Part shown: positions 12,240-22,780 of the stretch, piece by piece
Layout of the letters: every line of letters starts with the position of its first letter
Position numbering within the stretch: the stretch's first letter is position 1
Origin: Adiantum capillus-veneris
Taxonomy: Eukaryota; Streptophyta; Polypodiopsida; Polypodiales; Pteridaceae
Length of the DNA: 64,000 nucleotides
Direction: 5' to 3'
NCBI GenBank assembly: GCA_014529385.2
Contig: CM043966.1
Location: forward strand, 87,326,087-87,390,086
The notes under the pieces: generated by a model
The model's database searches: none
Told to the model about the DNA's origin: nothing
What the model saw: only the letters and a program-made list of their open reading frames with translations
Program-made: the position numbers and the translations under genes

Positions 12240-13649
12240 ACGAGATTCATAAGCTATTGGTTTTCATTCTTGAGACAGAACGCCACCAATTGCTTGTCCA
12301 CTTGCATCAGTGAGCACAATGAATGTCTTTGAGAATTCTGGAAGCTGTAGTATTGGAGCATTCACCAAAGCTTCTTGAAGTTTCTCAAAACTAGCTTGAG
12401 TACGTTCATTCCAAGTAAACACTTTGGCCTTCTTAAGCATATTAGTCAATGGAGATGGAATCTTAGCATAGCCTTGAATAAAGTTACGATACCATCTTGT
12501 CAAACCAAGAAATCCATGTACTTCTTGTACTAATTTCGGTGTAGGCCAAGATGTAACAGCTTCGATCTTGCTTGGATAAGTAGAAACACCATCCTTGGAT
12601 ACAATAAATCCCAAAAATTCCACCTTGTCAGTGAAGAAGGTGCATTTTCTATGTTTGAAATAAAGTTGATTTTGACGAAAAGGTTTAAGTACTCGTTGCA
12701 CATGTTGTTCACGTTCTTCTCTGTTTCTTGAGTAAACCAAGATATCATCAAAGAAGATAAGAACAAAATTATCAAGATGTTCTCCAAACACATCCATTAT
12801 GAGACGATTAAAAGTTACGAGAGCATTGGTAAGTCCAAAAGGCATAACTGTAAATTCATAATGCCAAAACGAGTATTAATCATGTCTTTGGTATGTCCTC
12901 CTCCTTGATTTGGATTTGGTAAGACCCCGAATTAAGATCAATCTTTGTGAAGATAGAACTTCCACGTAATCGGTCAAGCAGTTCATCAATCCTTGGTATT
13001 GCATGCTTATTCTTGACTTTTATTTGGTTCAATCCACGAAAATCAATCAAAGACGTAGAGTACCATCCTTCTTCCGATTAAAGAGAACATGAGTACTCCA
13101 TGGAGAAACGTTGGGTTGAATAAAGGCTTGTTCAAGAAGGAGTTGAGTTAATTTCTCCTTGAGTTCCACAAATTTAGATACTGACATTTTGTAAGATCTA
13201 CGGGCAACTGGTTGAGCTCCTAGAGTAAGATCTATTGCATGATCAACATCATGCTTGGGTGATAACTGTGAAAGTTCTTCGGAAAATACATCATTAAATT
13301 CTGTTATCCATTCGGATTCAGGTGAATCTATTTTCTTCTCCTTTTTTACTGCGTAAATCCTTTCATTCTTCCTTTGACTCTTCATAAGTTTGGTAAAGTT
13401 CACTAGTCTGAGCTTAGGCTTCTCCCATTTTCTAGTAATTGTAACCCTAGAGTTTTGATCATTTTTAAAATTCAATGAAGCATCTTTACAATGTATGTGA
13501 ACATCATTGGCTTTAAGCCAATCCATTCTTAGAATTCCATCAAAGATTCCTATGGGTAAGACTCTGAAGTTTGCAAAAGTATTATAACTATCCAAAACAA
13601 AATTCAAGTTACCCATTGAAGTAGAAGATTTAACCTTTCCTACCCGCAC
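12240..13649 (-). pseudogene. gypsy-B reverse transcriptase relic
   Basis: This is the minus-strand RT of a Ty3/gypsy element. From 13649 downward come a retropepsin C-terminal part (ILRMDWLKANDVHIHC), the pol linker (FNDVFSEELSQLSPKHDVDHAI), the RT fingers (WSTHVLFNRKKDGTLR), then a frameshift around 13046. The next portion (KHAIPRIDELLDRL) is in another frame. From 12845 the frame is open again with MPFGLTNA and the catalytic box FFDDILVYS (DD retained). It continues into the connection domain (FLGLTRWYRNFIQGYAKI) and the first RNase H Asp (LTDASGQAIGGVL), then ends at a stop. An RT would copy element RNA into DNA in cytoplasmic particles. The frameshifts make this copy inactive. Confidence 0.85.
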
Positions 13650-14309
13650 CTAATTCTACTTTAAGATCTGTATCAGGGTGTTCAGGCAAAATGAGATTTC
13701 TGATGCACTTACGAGATATGAAAGAATGTGTACTCCCTGAATCAATCAATAAGGTAAAATGGTTGCCTTGATACTCTAGTGGGGTTTGAATAACTGAGAA
13801 TTGTTCATTCACTCCCTGATGCTCAATTGCAACATGAACATAGACATTTGCCTAAGATCCTTCACCTCTGGCCCCTTGAGCTTTGTTAACTTGAGGTCTT
13901 CCTTAAGATCTTTGATTTCCTTCTCCTCCTGGACGAGGTTGACGGTTAACATTCCCTTTTTTGTTATTGTCGACAGGCGTTCCATTCCGAACAAAAGGTG
14001 GATTGCCTGGTCTAAAATTCCCTTGGTTCTGAGGTTGTGTTGGGTTTTGGTTAAAGTTTTACTGATTGAAGTTTCTCTGACGATGTTCTGGTGTAAAGTT
14101 TTCAAAACTCCGATTTGGTTTCTATGTTCATAATTGTGCACCAATCTTGTGAAGCTTGACTTGTTAAATGGACAATCCCTGGATTGATGACGAGGATCAA
14201 GACAAGTGTAACACAAATGATCATGTCTAGCTTTCATACGTAATAAGTTCTCTCTTCTTTGCAAACCTTTGCTCCTCCTCAGGACGAGGTCTTTTGATTT
14301 CACAAACAC
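13630..14309 (-). pseudogene. gypsy-B gag zinc knuckle and retropepsin relic
   Basis: On the minus strand, a CCHC zinc knuckle (CYTCLDPRHQSRDC, spacing C-X2-C-X4-H-X4-C) lies near 14170-14220. It is followed by a low-complexity Asn/Gln/Arg linker and a retropepsin start, LLIDSGSTHSFIS, near 13730-13765 with the D-S-G triad intact. The protease continues in the next entry across a frame change near 13640. The zinc knuckle should bind the packaged RNA and the protease should process the polyprotein. This part overlaps the start of the tandemly duplicated gag segment at 14218. Confidence 0.8.
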
Positions 14310-14960
14310 GAATAGGTTTTGGTTTCCTCTATTTCCGGTAGTATATAACTCTATTTCAATGGGTTTGCCTGCATCAAGGACATCTGCAAAATTGGTGAGA
14401 CGAAGACTCTATAGTCTAGTCTTCATAGGATTATGTAACCATGACACGAATCGAGCTACCTTGAACTCTTTAGTCATCCGTGCTGGAGCATACTTGACAA
14501 GGGTTAAGAAATGTTGATAGTATGATCCTGTCTAGCTTTCATATGTAATAAGTTCTCTCTTCTTTGCTGTGGATTTCCAAACCTTTGCTCCTCCTCAGGA
14601 TGAGGTTTTTTGATTTCACAAATAGGAAGAGGTTCTATCAAATGATCCTGTCTAGCTTTCATACGTAATAAGTTCTCTCTTCTTTGTTGTGGATTTCCAA
14701 ATCTTTGCTCCTTGGGACGAGGTCTTTTGATTTCCCAAACAAGAATAGGTTCTAGTTTCCTCTTTCTGGTAGTAGATAGCTCTATTTCAATGGTTTGCCT
14801 GCATCAAGGACATCTACAAAATTTGTGAGAGGAAGACTCTGGAGTCTAGTCTTCATAGGATTATGTAACCATGACACAAATCGAGCTACCTCGACCTCTT
14901 GAGTCATCCCTATTGGAGCATACTTGACAAGGGTTAAGAAATGTTGATAGTATGATTCCA
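14218..14960 (-). repeat. tandem direct duplication inside gypsy-B gag (three copies, one short)
   Basis: A segment of about 305 bases (14218-14522) recurs as a short copy at about 14523-14640 and as a long copy at about 14641-14960. Each copy starts with the same landmark, TCCTGTCTAGCTTTCATA or a one-base variant, followed by CGTAATAAGTTCTCTC. The long copies end at AGGGTTAAGAAATGTTGATA. The copies differ by scattered substitutions and small indels. Because of this, gag coding sequence around the linker before the zinc knuckle is present more than once and out of frame. Confidence 0.85.
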
Positions 14961-15369
14961 GATCTCTGGTTCCTTGAGTACAGTCAAGAAACTCATTCAT
15001 ACGTTCTGAATGATAGGCTTTGTTTTGATAGTTCTTCATAAGTTGGGTTTTAAGATAATCCCAAGTTGCAGCATTGGGATCAACATTGTTTTCCGTGCAA
15101 TGGTCTCTCCACCAATGCTTGGCTATCTTCTCTAGTTTGAACTTAGCAATGATAGCTTTGTTTACTGCTAACGAATGGGCTAAATCAAAGTAGTCATCCA
15201 TGAGATCAATGCAATCTTCAAGAACTTTGCCTACATCTTTGCCTTTCCAGCCAAAAGTTCCACGTTGAGACTTGCAAAGCATAGCATCGATGTCTCTATC
15301 AATGATGGTGTGTTGAGGAACAATAGGTGCATTTGTGTTAGCAACAACCGCATTTCCTCTAGGAGGCAT
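14782..15369 (-). pseudogene. gypsy-B gag N-terminal part
   Basis: This 195-codon minus-strand frame starts MPPRGNAVVANTN at 15369, a typical chromovirus-like Gag start. It contains the Gag core: FKLEKIAKHWWRDHC at about residues 75-90, TWDYLKTQLMKNYQNKAY, then DLESYYQHFLTLVKYAP and RFVSWLHNPMKTRLQSL. The frame runs into the tandem duplication at 14960 and loses continuity with the zinc knuckle. Alone it would be a truncated capsid. I see no PBS or LTR to its right, so the 5' end of the element appears lost. Confidence 0.8.
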
Positions 15370-15587
15370 GGTAACTTACTGCACCATATCAACCAAGGTC
15401 ATGCTTATTAAAATATTCTAACCCACTCGAAGTCTTTAAACCAATTAGAATAGACAATTGAAGATAAGATGAGAGAGAAGTAGGAGAAAGGATAATGAAT
15501 AAATTAATCTAATTTCTATATCATAAAACTTTGGATTTTTGAAAAAGTCTACAAGGTGTCTTGAAAGTTTCTAATAAATCCTAATGG
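15370..15587. other. spacer, no gene seen
   Basis: AT-rich sequence between the gypsy-B gag start and the unrecognised minus-strand coding unit. Confidence 0.4.
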
Positions 15588-16794
15588 CTATGGAATAATG
15601 CACTCGGTAATATCCATTGTGACATCCTTCCACCAATGGAGTATAGTTGTCCCATTTCTTAAGTTGTCAGATGGGTGATTCCAATAATCCTTTGTGATCT
15701 TTGGTTGGAACATCTCTTCGTTGGCGTGTGAGTCGTACCATTCTTGAGTAAGAGATTTGTTCGTTATAGGTACCCCCACTTTGGTGTGAACAATCACCTT
15801 CTTGTACTCGAAGCAATCATTGAAGTAGAAAGGTTCTTTTGGAAACACATCCGGTGTGTCCCGGCATCCAACTGAGTTGTGTATATTTGCATAATCTGCA
15901 AGGCACTGAGGTCTATTGTAGGCATTGTATAATTAAAATTTTTACATTGCAAGGATTGTAGATTAGTGACTTTTCAAACAAGTAAAAGAACAATTTCCAA
16001 GGTATCGGGATAATCAAACGTCGATCGTTTTTGCATTGCCATCCTCATAGTTTGAACATAACAATGTCAAAGCATCTCGTAGCCATTACTAAAGGAAGTA
16101 TGTTTCTGGCTATCCATGTTTCTTTTTTCGGTCGTAGGGCAAGTTCATAAGCATTTATGTACCATTAGGAAAAATATGAACCCCAAAGGGGCCTTGTAAG
16201 AGAAACTAATCAAATTTCAATCAATAATAATAGGACATTAAAGGGGGGATATGGATAGCCCATATCTACGTACCTCAATACTATATCATGTAACATATCT
16301 ATGGAAAGAGCTAAGTAATGCGCTCCAAATGCACTATTGTTCGACAAATTTGAAGTCAAAATATTCAAGTTATGGCTATTCAAAAAATGCAAATATTGGT
16401 GGGACCGTGGCCACAAGCCCAATCTCATTGGTGTAGATCCCAAAAGCATCTTTGGCTCTAAAGGGCCATTTTGGGGTTCATATTTTCCCTAATGCAATAT
16501 TTGATAAGTGACAAAAATCTCCATTCCCAACTTGGATTGTATCCACCCGATCCTCCCAATAGGCAAGGGTTTATGCTCAGGTGGTCTAAACTCGGGGTTC
16601 CCTACATCATAATGATACCAAGCTCGGTAGTTATTAGGTACAATGAAATTTGTAGACATCAACCTTCTCTTCTCTTCCCCGTTATGCGTGGTAGTGACAA
16701 ACCTTTGCACTTTCACTCTAGTCTAGAAATGCTCCTCCACCATAAGTCGGGAGAGTATATCCGCCCATATCCCTTGAGGTAAGATGTCAGTCAT
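15588..16794 (-). pseudogene. unrecognised protein-coding unit 2, broken by an inverted-repeat element
   Basis: I do not recognise this protein. The minus-strand reading begins near 16794 after a possible splice acceptor (TATGTAG), with MTDILPQGIWADILSRL. It runs through STNFIVPNNYRAWYHYD and GMEIFVTYQI up to 16495, where a 332-bp element interrupts it. Coding resumes at 16162 (YINAYELALRPKKETW, then LPLVMATRCFDIVMF). After frame changes it ends with PQCLADYANIHNS, KEPFYFNDCFEYKKVIVH and WYDSHANEEMFQPKITKDYW at about 15880-15588. There are stops and frameshifts. It resembles unit 1 at 17128-18230 (shared PNxYxAW and PxCxxD[FY]A motifs), so the two look like tandem duplicates. The start resembles an F-box, but that is weak. 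Confidence 0.5.
16163..16494. mobile_element. 332-bp inverted-repeat (MITE-like) element
   Basis: Both ends carry near-perfect terminal inverted repeats of about 30-40 bases: CATTAGGRAAAATATGAACC, then CCAAANNGGCC. No open frame fills the interior, so it is non-autonomous. It lies inside the coding sequence of unit 2, with coding similarity resuming on both sides. No clear target duplication remains. A third copy of the terminal repeat occurs at 40373-40412. Confidence 0.65.
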
Positions 16795-17127
16795 CTACAT
16801 ACACACCCCATCACTCAAGTTAGTTAGAATGATAAAATGAAGATTCAACTCAAATATTATATCCTCAAAACAATATGTGTTACATCAAAATCAAAGTTTA
16901 TAACCGCAGAAGACCAAAAAGATACATAGAGTTTCTAGGGAGATACATAAATATGAAAGGGTCCTATGAACCAATTCTTGGTTCCTACAATTGAGGTTAT
17001 ACCCTTATATTTGTTCACATCTCAAGTGTCAAACTTCGTCTTGTGCACTAAAAGTCACATTTTTCTTTTCGTACCATTATTTCCCCCGTGATACATCCTT
17101 GGGTGAGAATCCATTAAAGTAGTTTAC

Positions 17128-18230
17128 ATGAGCATGTCATTTACATCATTTTTGTAGAAATATCTACTCGAGTTCATTGACATTGGTTGTGCTTGGGCAA
17201 AGTCATTAATGCACCTTGGTTTCTCGTAGTCATCAAAGGTAACAGTGACATTGTGAGGGTTGTATTTGAGAATAGGTCCATAGACTCTGTTAAACCAACC
17301 TTGGGGTACGTAATAGAATTGGTTGCCGCCATTTGACTTCTTCCATACTCTAATTATGACCTTCTCACATAATCCGTATCTTTAGCATAAGGGCCTTCTT
17401 ACGATATGTCCAAAAGAGAACATAAGTTAAGGTAAAGAACGTATCCTTGCACTTTAACATCGCCTTCTTGGATCTTTTCCTTTACCCAAAGATGTGGGTT
17501 GGTTATAAACCTATCATGTACTTGTGTTCAATGTTCAGGCTGAGCTTCAACATATAACTCCCATGCTACGTAAGTGTTTGGTAGAAGGTAGTCTCTAGTC
17601 CCCTTTGAAACTTGAATCACTTCAATTCCCCAATGGAGACTGAATCCAACCACATAATTGAAAAAGACTGTTTGTACAAAGTCACTTGGGAGTTCATCTA
17701 GACAATTAAGAAGGTCGATCTAAAACAAGACAGGGAGAAAGAAAAAAAAACTTAGTACAGATGTGAACCAAAATTGAGTCTATGCTTGTTTTATTCATCA
17801 AAATTTGATCTTTATGATTTCATTACAATATTATAGTGTCTTGGAGCTAATTCTCTATATATTATTTTAACTCTCATAATAGGGTATTCTCTCAACCTCC
17901 CACGCAACAACATGGTCTGTAGTTATCCTCTAGATTCTCCTTTCCTGTGATACCTGCAAGAACTTCAAACTTCTTAGCGACTTCAGCAATCCTTAACATT
18001 TGGGAGCACATTGCCAAGTAGTAGAACATGTCTTCTAGGCCTAATCATATTTTGAGTTGAAGTAGTCTGAAGTTGGCAACCCAATCTCTTGGACTGTCGT
18101 CAATGTAGATAAATAACTAATGGAAGGGTTCTTGGTGACGGGTAAGGTAGCTACGGTCAACACTCTTACAACAAGTTGATAGGTACATTGTGTATAGACC
18201 TTGTCTATAAGCTGCCCGTGGAGTCAGAAT
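17128..18230 (-). pseudogene. unrecognised protein-coding unit 1, two exons
   Basis: I do not recognise this protein. The minus-strand reading from about 18230 gives GLYTMYLSTCCKSVDRSYL, then EDMFYYLAMCSQMLRIAEV and KFEVLAGITGKENLEDNYR. A good intron follows at 17720-17896: donor GAG/GTTGAG, a long pyrimidine tract and acceptor TTTTAG/ATC. The next exon (17719-17128) reads DLLNCLDELPSDFVQTVFF, HWGIEVIQVSKGTRDYLL, PNTYVAWELYVEAQPE, then after frame changes RVWKKSNGGNQFYYVPQGW and YEKPRCINDFAQAQPM. It ends at a possible donor (CTCAT/GTAAAC). Several stops and frameshifts mark it as a pseudogene. The intron shows it was a spliced gene and not a retroelement frame. It is similar to unit 2. Confidence 0.5.
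17720..17896 (-). other. spliceosomal intron of unit 1
   Basis: 177 bases, minus strand, GT…AG. A T/C-rich tract directly precedes the acceptor, and the flanking reading frames join without a stop. Confidence 0.6.
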
Positions 18231-19239
18231 TCAATTCTAGCATGTGAACAAAACCTAGATTATTTACTTGGGGATCCCCTTGACCCTTGCCAAATGCTTA
18301 TCTAATGTTACGGAAGTATTCTACTATCTAGGGTCATGCTATAGTTCAAGTCTTGTCCAATTCTGTTTAGATGACAGGCCACTATGGTCGTTTTTGTGTC
18401 ATAGAAATCCGTTCACAGCAGCTGGAATTCTATGTTTTTTTCCTGGGCCTAAACCTACTGTCCGACTACATAGAATTGTTCTTTGATGGGTTTCAAACCT
18501 ACCCCTCATGTATCATGTGAAAACGGCACTGAAAATGGGCGACTGTGGACTTCGGAAATCGCACACGAAGAAGGTAGAGAGCTCTCTTGTCCAAGAGTGA
18601 CTAGTGGAAATGAGGTGATTTTGGGCTACCTTGGATGTCTATACTCGGACTTCCTAAACTATTTTTTTCCAAATTCCCATGTTTGTCCTAATAGGCCGTG
18701 AAATCTACGTTAGACTCAAAAATTTCCTCAATCGGACTCCGTTAGCTCATTCTCCAAGAATTTGCAAACAAAGGCCCTAGCGGCGCCTCTCGCTTTCGTT
18801 TGTCATTTTGATTGATAATTTTTATGCTTGTCCGTCTTGTGAATTTTCAGATCATTAGCATATCTTCAGTTTCTCCATCTAAGCTCATTTGCTATTTATT
18901 ATTAATTTTTGACTTGTTTATTGAAAAATTAAATAAAATAATAAAATGCACAAAAAAAGAAAATTGAAAAATCAACAGTTAAGAAAATCCATTGAAAAGA
19001 ACTATTTTATTACTTTTTGGTGGGTTTCTCCATTTTTAAGCTCCAATATCAAGAAAAATTAATGAAAATAAGCATTTACTTTTTGATAGTATATACACTA
19101 TTTACACTCATCACGGAGATTTTATCAGTTGAAATTTCCCTCTTGATGATTTCTAAGGACATTATTATGTAATTTTGCAAAGAACCACACGTTAATATCC
19201 AACTTTTTCCTCCCTCTTCAAACATTGCCCTTAACTACT
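18231..19239. other. unassigned sequence
   Basis: No convincing coding or RNA gene. The stretch at 18880-19080 is very AT-rich. It lies upstream of unit 1 (minus sense), so a decayed promoter could be here, but none is defined. Confidence 0.35.
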
Positions 19240-20062
19240 AAAGTTTCCTTCCACCCCTCCTAGATGGAGTACTCTGGGATGACTCTGTGCATGGGTTGAA
19301 CAATCGTGTCTATGCATAGCCGTGGTTGGATCTATCATGCTTTGAAGGTCAATGCAATTCAAACCAGTATGCAGCGCAAGAGTTGGGCCTTGAGTTGTTA
19401 ACTCAAGGGTTTTCGTGGTTGAGGTTTCTTCTTGTTATTTTCTAGACAGCACAGTTTGTAATTTATGTGCTCTTTGCCTAATTGTACCATTTGGATGCTT
19501 TGGCACACTGATTTCTTGAGTTGTAGGTATCAATGATGACGGTTGCTAAGATTTAACTCTCCATTGGCATTTTGTTTTTTCGTTGATGAACTGTTGTGGT
19601 TGAGTGTTTTGAGATTTAATTGTCCATTGATTCATCAGCTTTACAGTTTGTGTTTGTGAAGAAGATAAATGATCCTTTGGTTTCAAAACCCATCTAGTGC
19701 TAGTTTCTCTTCTGAAAGATGTTTTTCTTTGAGTTGTTAGGTGTGAAACTTTTTGCAGTGTAGTAGATGAGTTTTTGGGCACCCAAATTTGAAACGGATT
19801 GTCCTTGAGTTTTTCTTTTGGTACTCAAATCTACCTAACACCTTTGCGTACTACTTGTAGAACATGCTTGTTTAGAGGTTGGACGTGGATTGATTATTCC
19901 CTTGTTTCTTTTGTGGGAAACCTCTTTTACATTCCTCTTGGCTTGGTGCAACTGAAACTAAGAGTTGTCCTCCTTTAAGTGATAGCTTGAGTTGATTGGT
20001 GTCCCAATCTGCTACTGCCTTGTATGTCCACATCTATGAGATTCCAAGAATCATCATTTCAT
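19240..20062 (-). pseudogene. C-terminal tail of Tat-like element with IWVPK motif
   Basis: Continuing the minus strand past the stop at 20063, the reading shows the second half of a retropepsin-like domain (NEMMILGI, then YKAVADWDTNQLKLSLKGG). After a frameshift it gives NPFQIWVPKNSSTT near 19775-19800, STRWVLKPKDHL, MNQWTIKSQNT and QWRVKS, and continues coding-like to about 19240 with more stops. The repeated Trp-Val/Ile-x-Lys pattern resembles the four WVPK/WIPK motifs of the protein at 32082-34988, which also follow a retropepsin. The function of such tails is unknown to me. Confidence 0.55.
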
Positions 20063-21307
20063 TCATATATTCATCTGGTATGCATACAAATTGATGAGAA
20101 ATCCATTTACTATCACATTCAAGTTAACCACTCCCAATGTTGGTGTTGGGTTTTTGTTGCATCCTTTGATATCATATATTCCCGATGTTAAAGACTGATG
20201 CGTAAATTTCTTGTAAGTGGAATAACTAACTGCATTCATTCGAGCTCCAGTATCTACTAATGCATTTGTGCTATGATTTTTCAGTTGTACCGTGATGCAA
20301 AGGTCAATTCCATCCAACCATTCATCATCCATTGATACTGCATCATTCTGTGATTCCCATAGTCTTTCATCTGGTTCCAAGGTGTTGATGGGAATAGGCA
20401 TTTGTTGATTTTTGAAAACAATTTTTCTCTTGAGTACTCGAAGTTGAGCTTCCTCTTGAGCTTCATCAATAACCTGCTTTCGTTTAATCTTTCTCTGCTT
20501 TGCTGCTTGAATTTTCTCTAGCAAAACATTGGTTAGTGGCAAATGGTACTTCTTTAATTGGCATCCACTAATCCAGTTAGCCATTGGTTCACCATCTATA
20601 GTGGACAACTTAACTGCTCCACTTGGAGATATGTCTTCAATGACAAACGGTCCATTTTCCTTTTTCTTGAATTTGGAAATGTGTTGCTTAAGGGAATAAA
20701 CTAAAACTAGGTTCCCTTTTTTGGAGATTTTTGTGACTAGATGTGAATCAAAAAATTGTTTTCGCTTCCGTTTTTGTGGGTAGATGTGAGCTGCTACTGT
20801 TAGACTATGTTCACCAAGATTTTCTAAATCTTCAAGACTCTCTGACAATTCATGTCCAGTCCACTCAAGATCTTTAGCTACGCTTAGTGTTGGCAATAGA
20901 AATTCTATCGTTAGTATGGCATCAAGACCATAAACACGATTAAAGGGTGTAGCATTGAAAGTTGTCTTGAATGAAACTCTATAAGCCCATAGAGCGGCAT
21001 GTAGATTCATGTCCCAATCAGCTCGTCCTGAACTAACCACTTTAGTCAATACCAAGGTAAGAGTTTTATTTTGTTTGCTTAGCTTTTCCATTTTCTCGTG
21101 GATGATATGTAGCGGATTATGGATGACCATAAATTCATTCAGCAGATACTCGATTACCTCATTGAGAAAATGAGTTCCCCTATCACTGAAAATTTCTATT
21201 GGAAGTCCATATCTTGTGAATACATTCTCATACAATAATGCGGTTGTGGTTCTGGCATCATTCTTCCTGGTTGCCTTAGCTTTTGCCCACTTGGGCAAAT
21301 AGTCCAT
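20063..21307 (-). pseudogene. integrase fused to a downstream retropepsin-like domain (Tat-like gypsy)
   Basis: One open minus-strand frame of 414 codons, counted from its first Met. Residues 1-190 are integrase core: first catalytic Asp in MDYLPKWAKAK (D2), second in EIFSDRGTHF (D42), then WDMNLHAALWAYRVSFKTTF and TPFNRVYGLDAILTIE. The catalytic Glu region is altered. Residues 190-300 are the integrase C-terminal part (GNLVLVYSLK, NGPFVIEDISPSGAVKL) and a basic linker rich in Lys, Arg and Gln. Residues 340-414 are a retropepsin-like start: TNALVDTGARMNAVS (D352-T-G), then PTPTLGVVNLNVIVNG. The frame stops within that domain, whose remainder is readable beyond the stop. In Ty3/gypsy elements the protease normally precedes RT, so this order is unusual. 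With the decayed RT and tail it is a pseudogene, but the 414-codon continuity is real. Confidence 0.75.
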
Positions 21308-21349
21308 AGCTACAATGATATATTGAGCTTGAGTTCTATAAGCATGTGG

Positions 21350-21637
21350 TTATATTGGTCCGACAAAATCTATGCCCCATTTGGCAAAACCTCTAGCCCC
21401 CATCATTGGTCTTAAGGGCATGCTATATGCCTTGGTTGGCATTTTTTCTCGTTGGCATGCATCACTCCTTTGAACATATTCTTTGGCATATGAAAAAAGT
21501 ATTGGCCACCATATGCCTGCCATTAAAATTGCTCTAGCGGTGGTTTCATTAGAAAAATGACCCTCAGCTAATCCAGCATGTGCTTGTTCTAGAGTGGGTA
21601 TATATTGATCTTCATTTTCACAAAGCTTTAGTTTCAA
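21350..21637 (-). pseudogene. integrase zinc-binding domain
   Basis: The minus-strand frame contains the integrase HHCC region: EQAHAGLAEGHFSNE supplies the histidines, and the pair usually written CxxC reads RSDACQRE, so the first Cys has become Ser. It ends in GFAKWGIDFVGPI, the normal entry to the core. A stop and short gap (21308-21349) separate it from the core in the next frame. Confidence 0.75.
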
Positions 21638-21823
21638 TGTCTCTTTCGCGGCATCTCCTCATATTCTTCGAAAATGTTCTACTTGATAAGTAAGTATCTA
21701 TATAGTTATTCCACTTAGGAACGAGTGAAATTTGAAATAATATCACATGAGTATGGGTCTTTGTTCATGGCAATGAAGGGAATCTTTCACAAATGAGTGA
21801 ACATCACTCCTCATGGTTGGCCA

Positions 21824-22177
21824 AAATACTCCAAGTCTCAAGATCCGTTGCATATTTGGTATTCCGTAAAAGTGAAGTCCTACTATGGTAATGTGTGCTT
21901 GACTTAGGTATTGGGTTTTCTCCCAGGATTAATACATAAAAGTAATATTCCATCTAGATTTCTTTTGTATAGCTTCCATCTAGTAATTGATATATAGCCG
22001 AAATACTCCAAGTCTCAAGATCCGTTGCATATTTTGGTATTCCGCAAAAGTGAAGTCCTACTATGGTAATGTGTGTTTGACTTAGGTATTGGGTTTTCTC
22101 CCAGGATTAATACATAAAAGTAATATTCCATTTGGATTTCTTTTGTATAGCCTTCCATCTAGTAATTGATATATAGC
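21824..22177 (-). repeat. 177-bp tandem duplication in pol
   Basis: Two head-to-tail copies, 21824-22000 and 22001-22177, each beginning AAATACTCCAAGTCTCAAGA and ending near TAATTGATATATAGC, with only a handful of differences. The repeat lies between RNase H and the integrase zinc domain and must have disrupted the polyprotein. Confidence 0.9.
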
Positions 22178-22188
22178 TGACTGCTCAA

Positions 22189-22770
22189 TTAATATTGCTG
22201 TAATAGGAAGTGGTATAGAGAATCCACTTGAGCTATGGTCATCAATGAAACCATATTTTCTAACCAACGGGGTATTATTTTCACAGAGAACAGATATGCA
22301 TATGGTAGATCATTGTCTATCCCTTTTGGTGGTTCTCCTGAAATAATCCTTGATAAATGATTTTCTCTTTGGTGTGTGGTGCCCATTTTTACAACTACAG
22401 TGAAATCAAATTCCAAAATAATGATGGACCATCTCACTATTCTCCATGTGTTGCATGGCTTGTTGACCAAATACAATAAAGCTTGGTGGTCCACAAAGAA
22501 CACAGGTTTGTTGGCTAATAGGTGATGTCTATGTTTTTTTACGGCATAGATAATCCCTAATCCTTCTCTTTGTGTGGTTGTATAATTTGTTTCTGCCACA
22601 TTCAAGTGTCTACTAGCATAAGAAATGGGAAAATCAATTTTTTCGTCTCCTAGTTGAGCCAACATACACCCAATGGAAAAATTGGAAGCATCAACATGTA
22701 TATGGAGTATCTTACTCCAATCTAGTGCTTTCAAATATTGGGGCTGAAGTGAGAGCCTGTTTAAGCTCAT
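22189..22770 (-). pseudogene. RNase H domain of Tat-like gypsy element
   Basis: A 193-codon minus-strand frame. It carries HVDASNFSIGCMLAQLG (first catalytic Asp), TTQREGLGIIYAVKKHRHHL (Glu), NKPVFFVDHQALLYLVNK (Asp) and HQRENHLSRI in place of the usual final ADALSRL-type motif. These are the features of a Ty3/gypsy RNase H, which removes the RNA strand of RNA-DNA hybrids during reverse transcription. It is followed by DNDLPYAYLFSV, a Tat-type linker toward integrase. Confidence 0.8.
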
Positions 22771-22780
22771 GAAGGATTCT

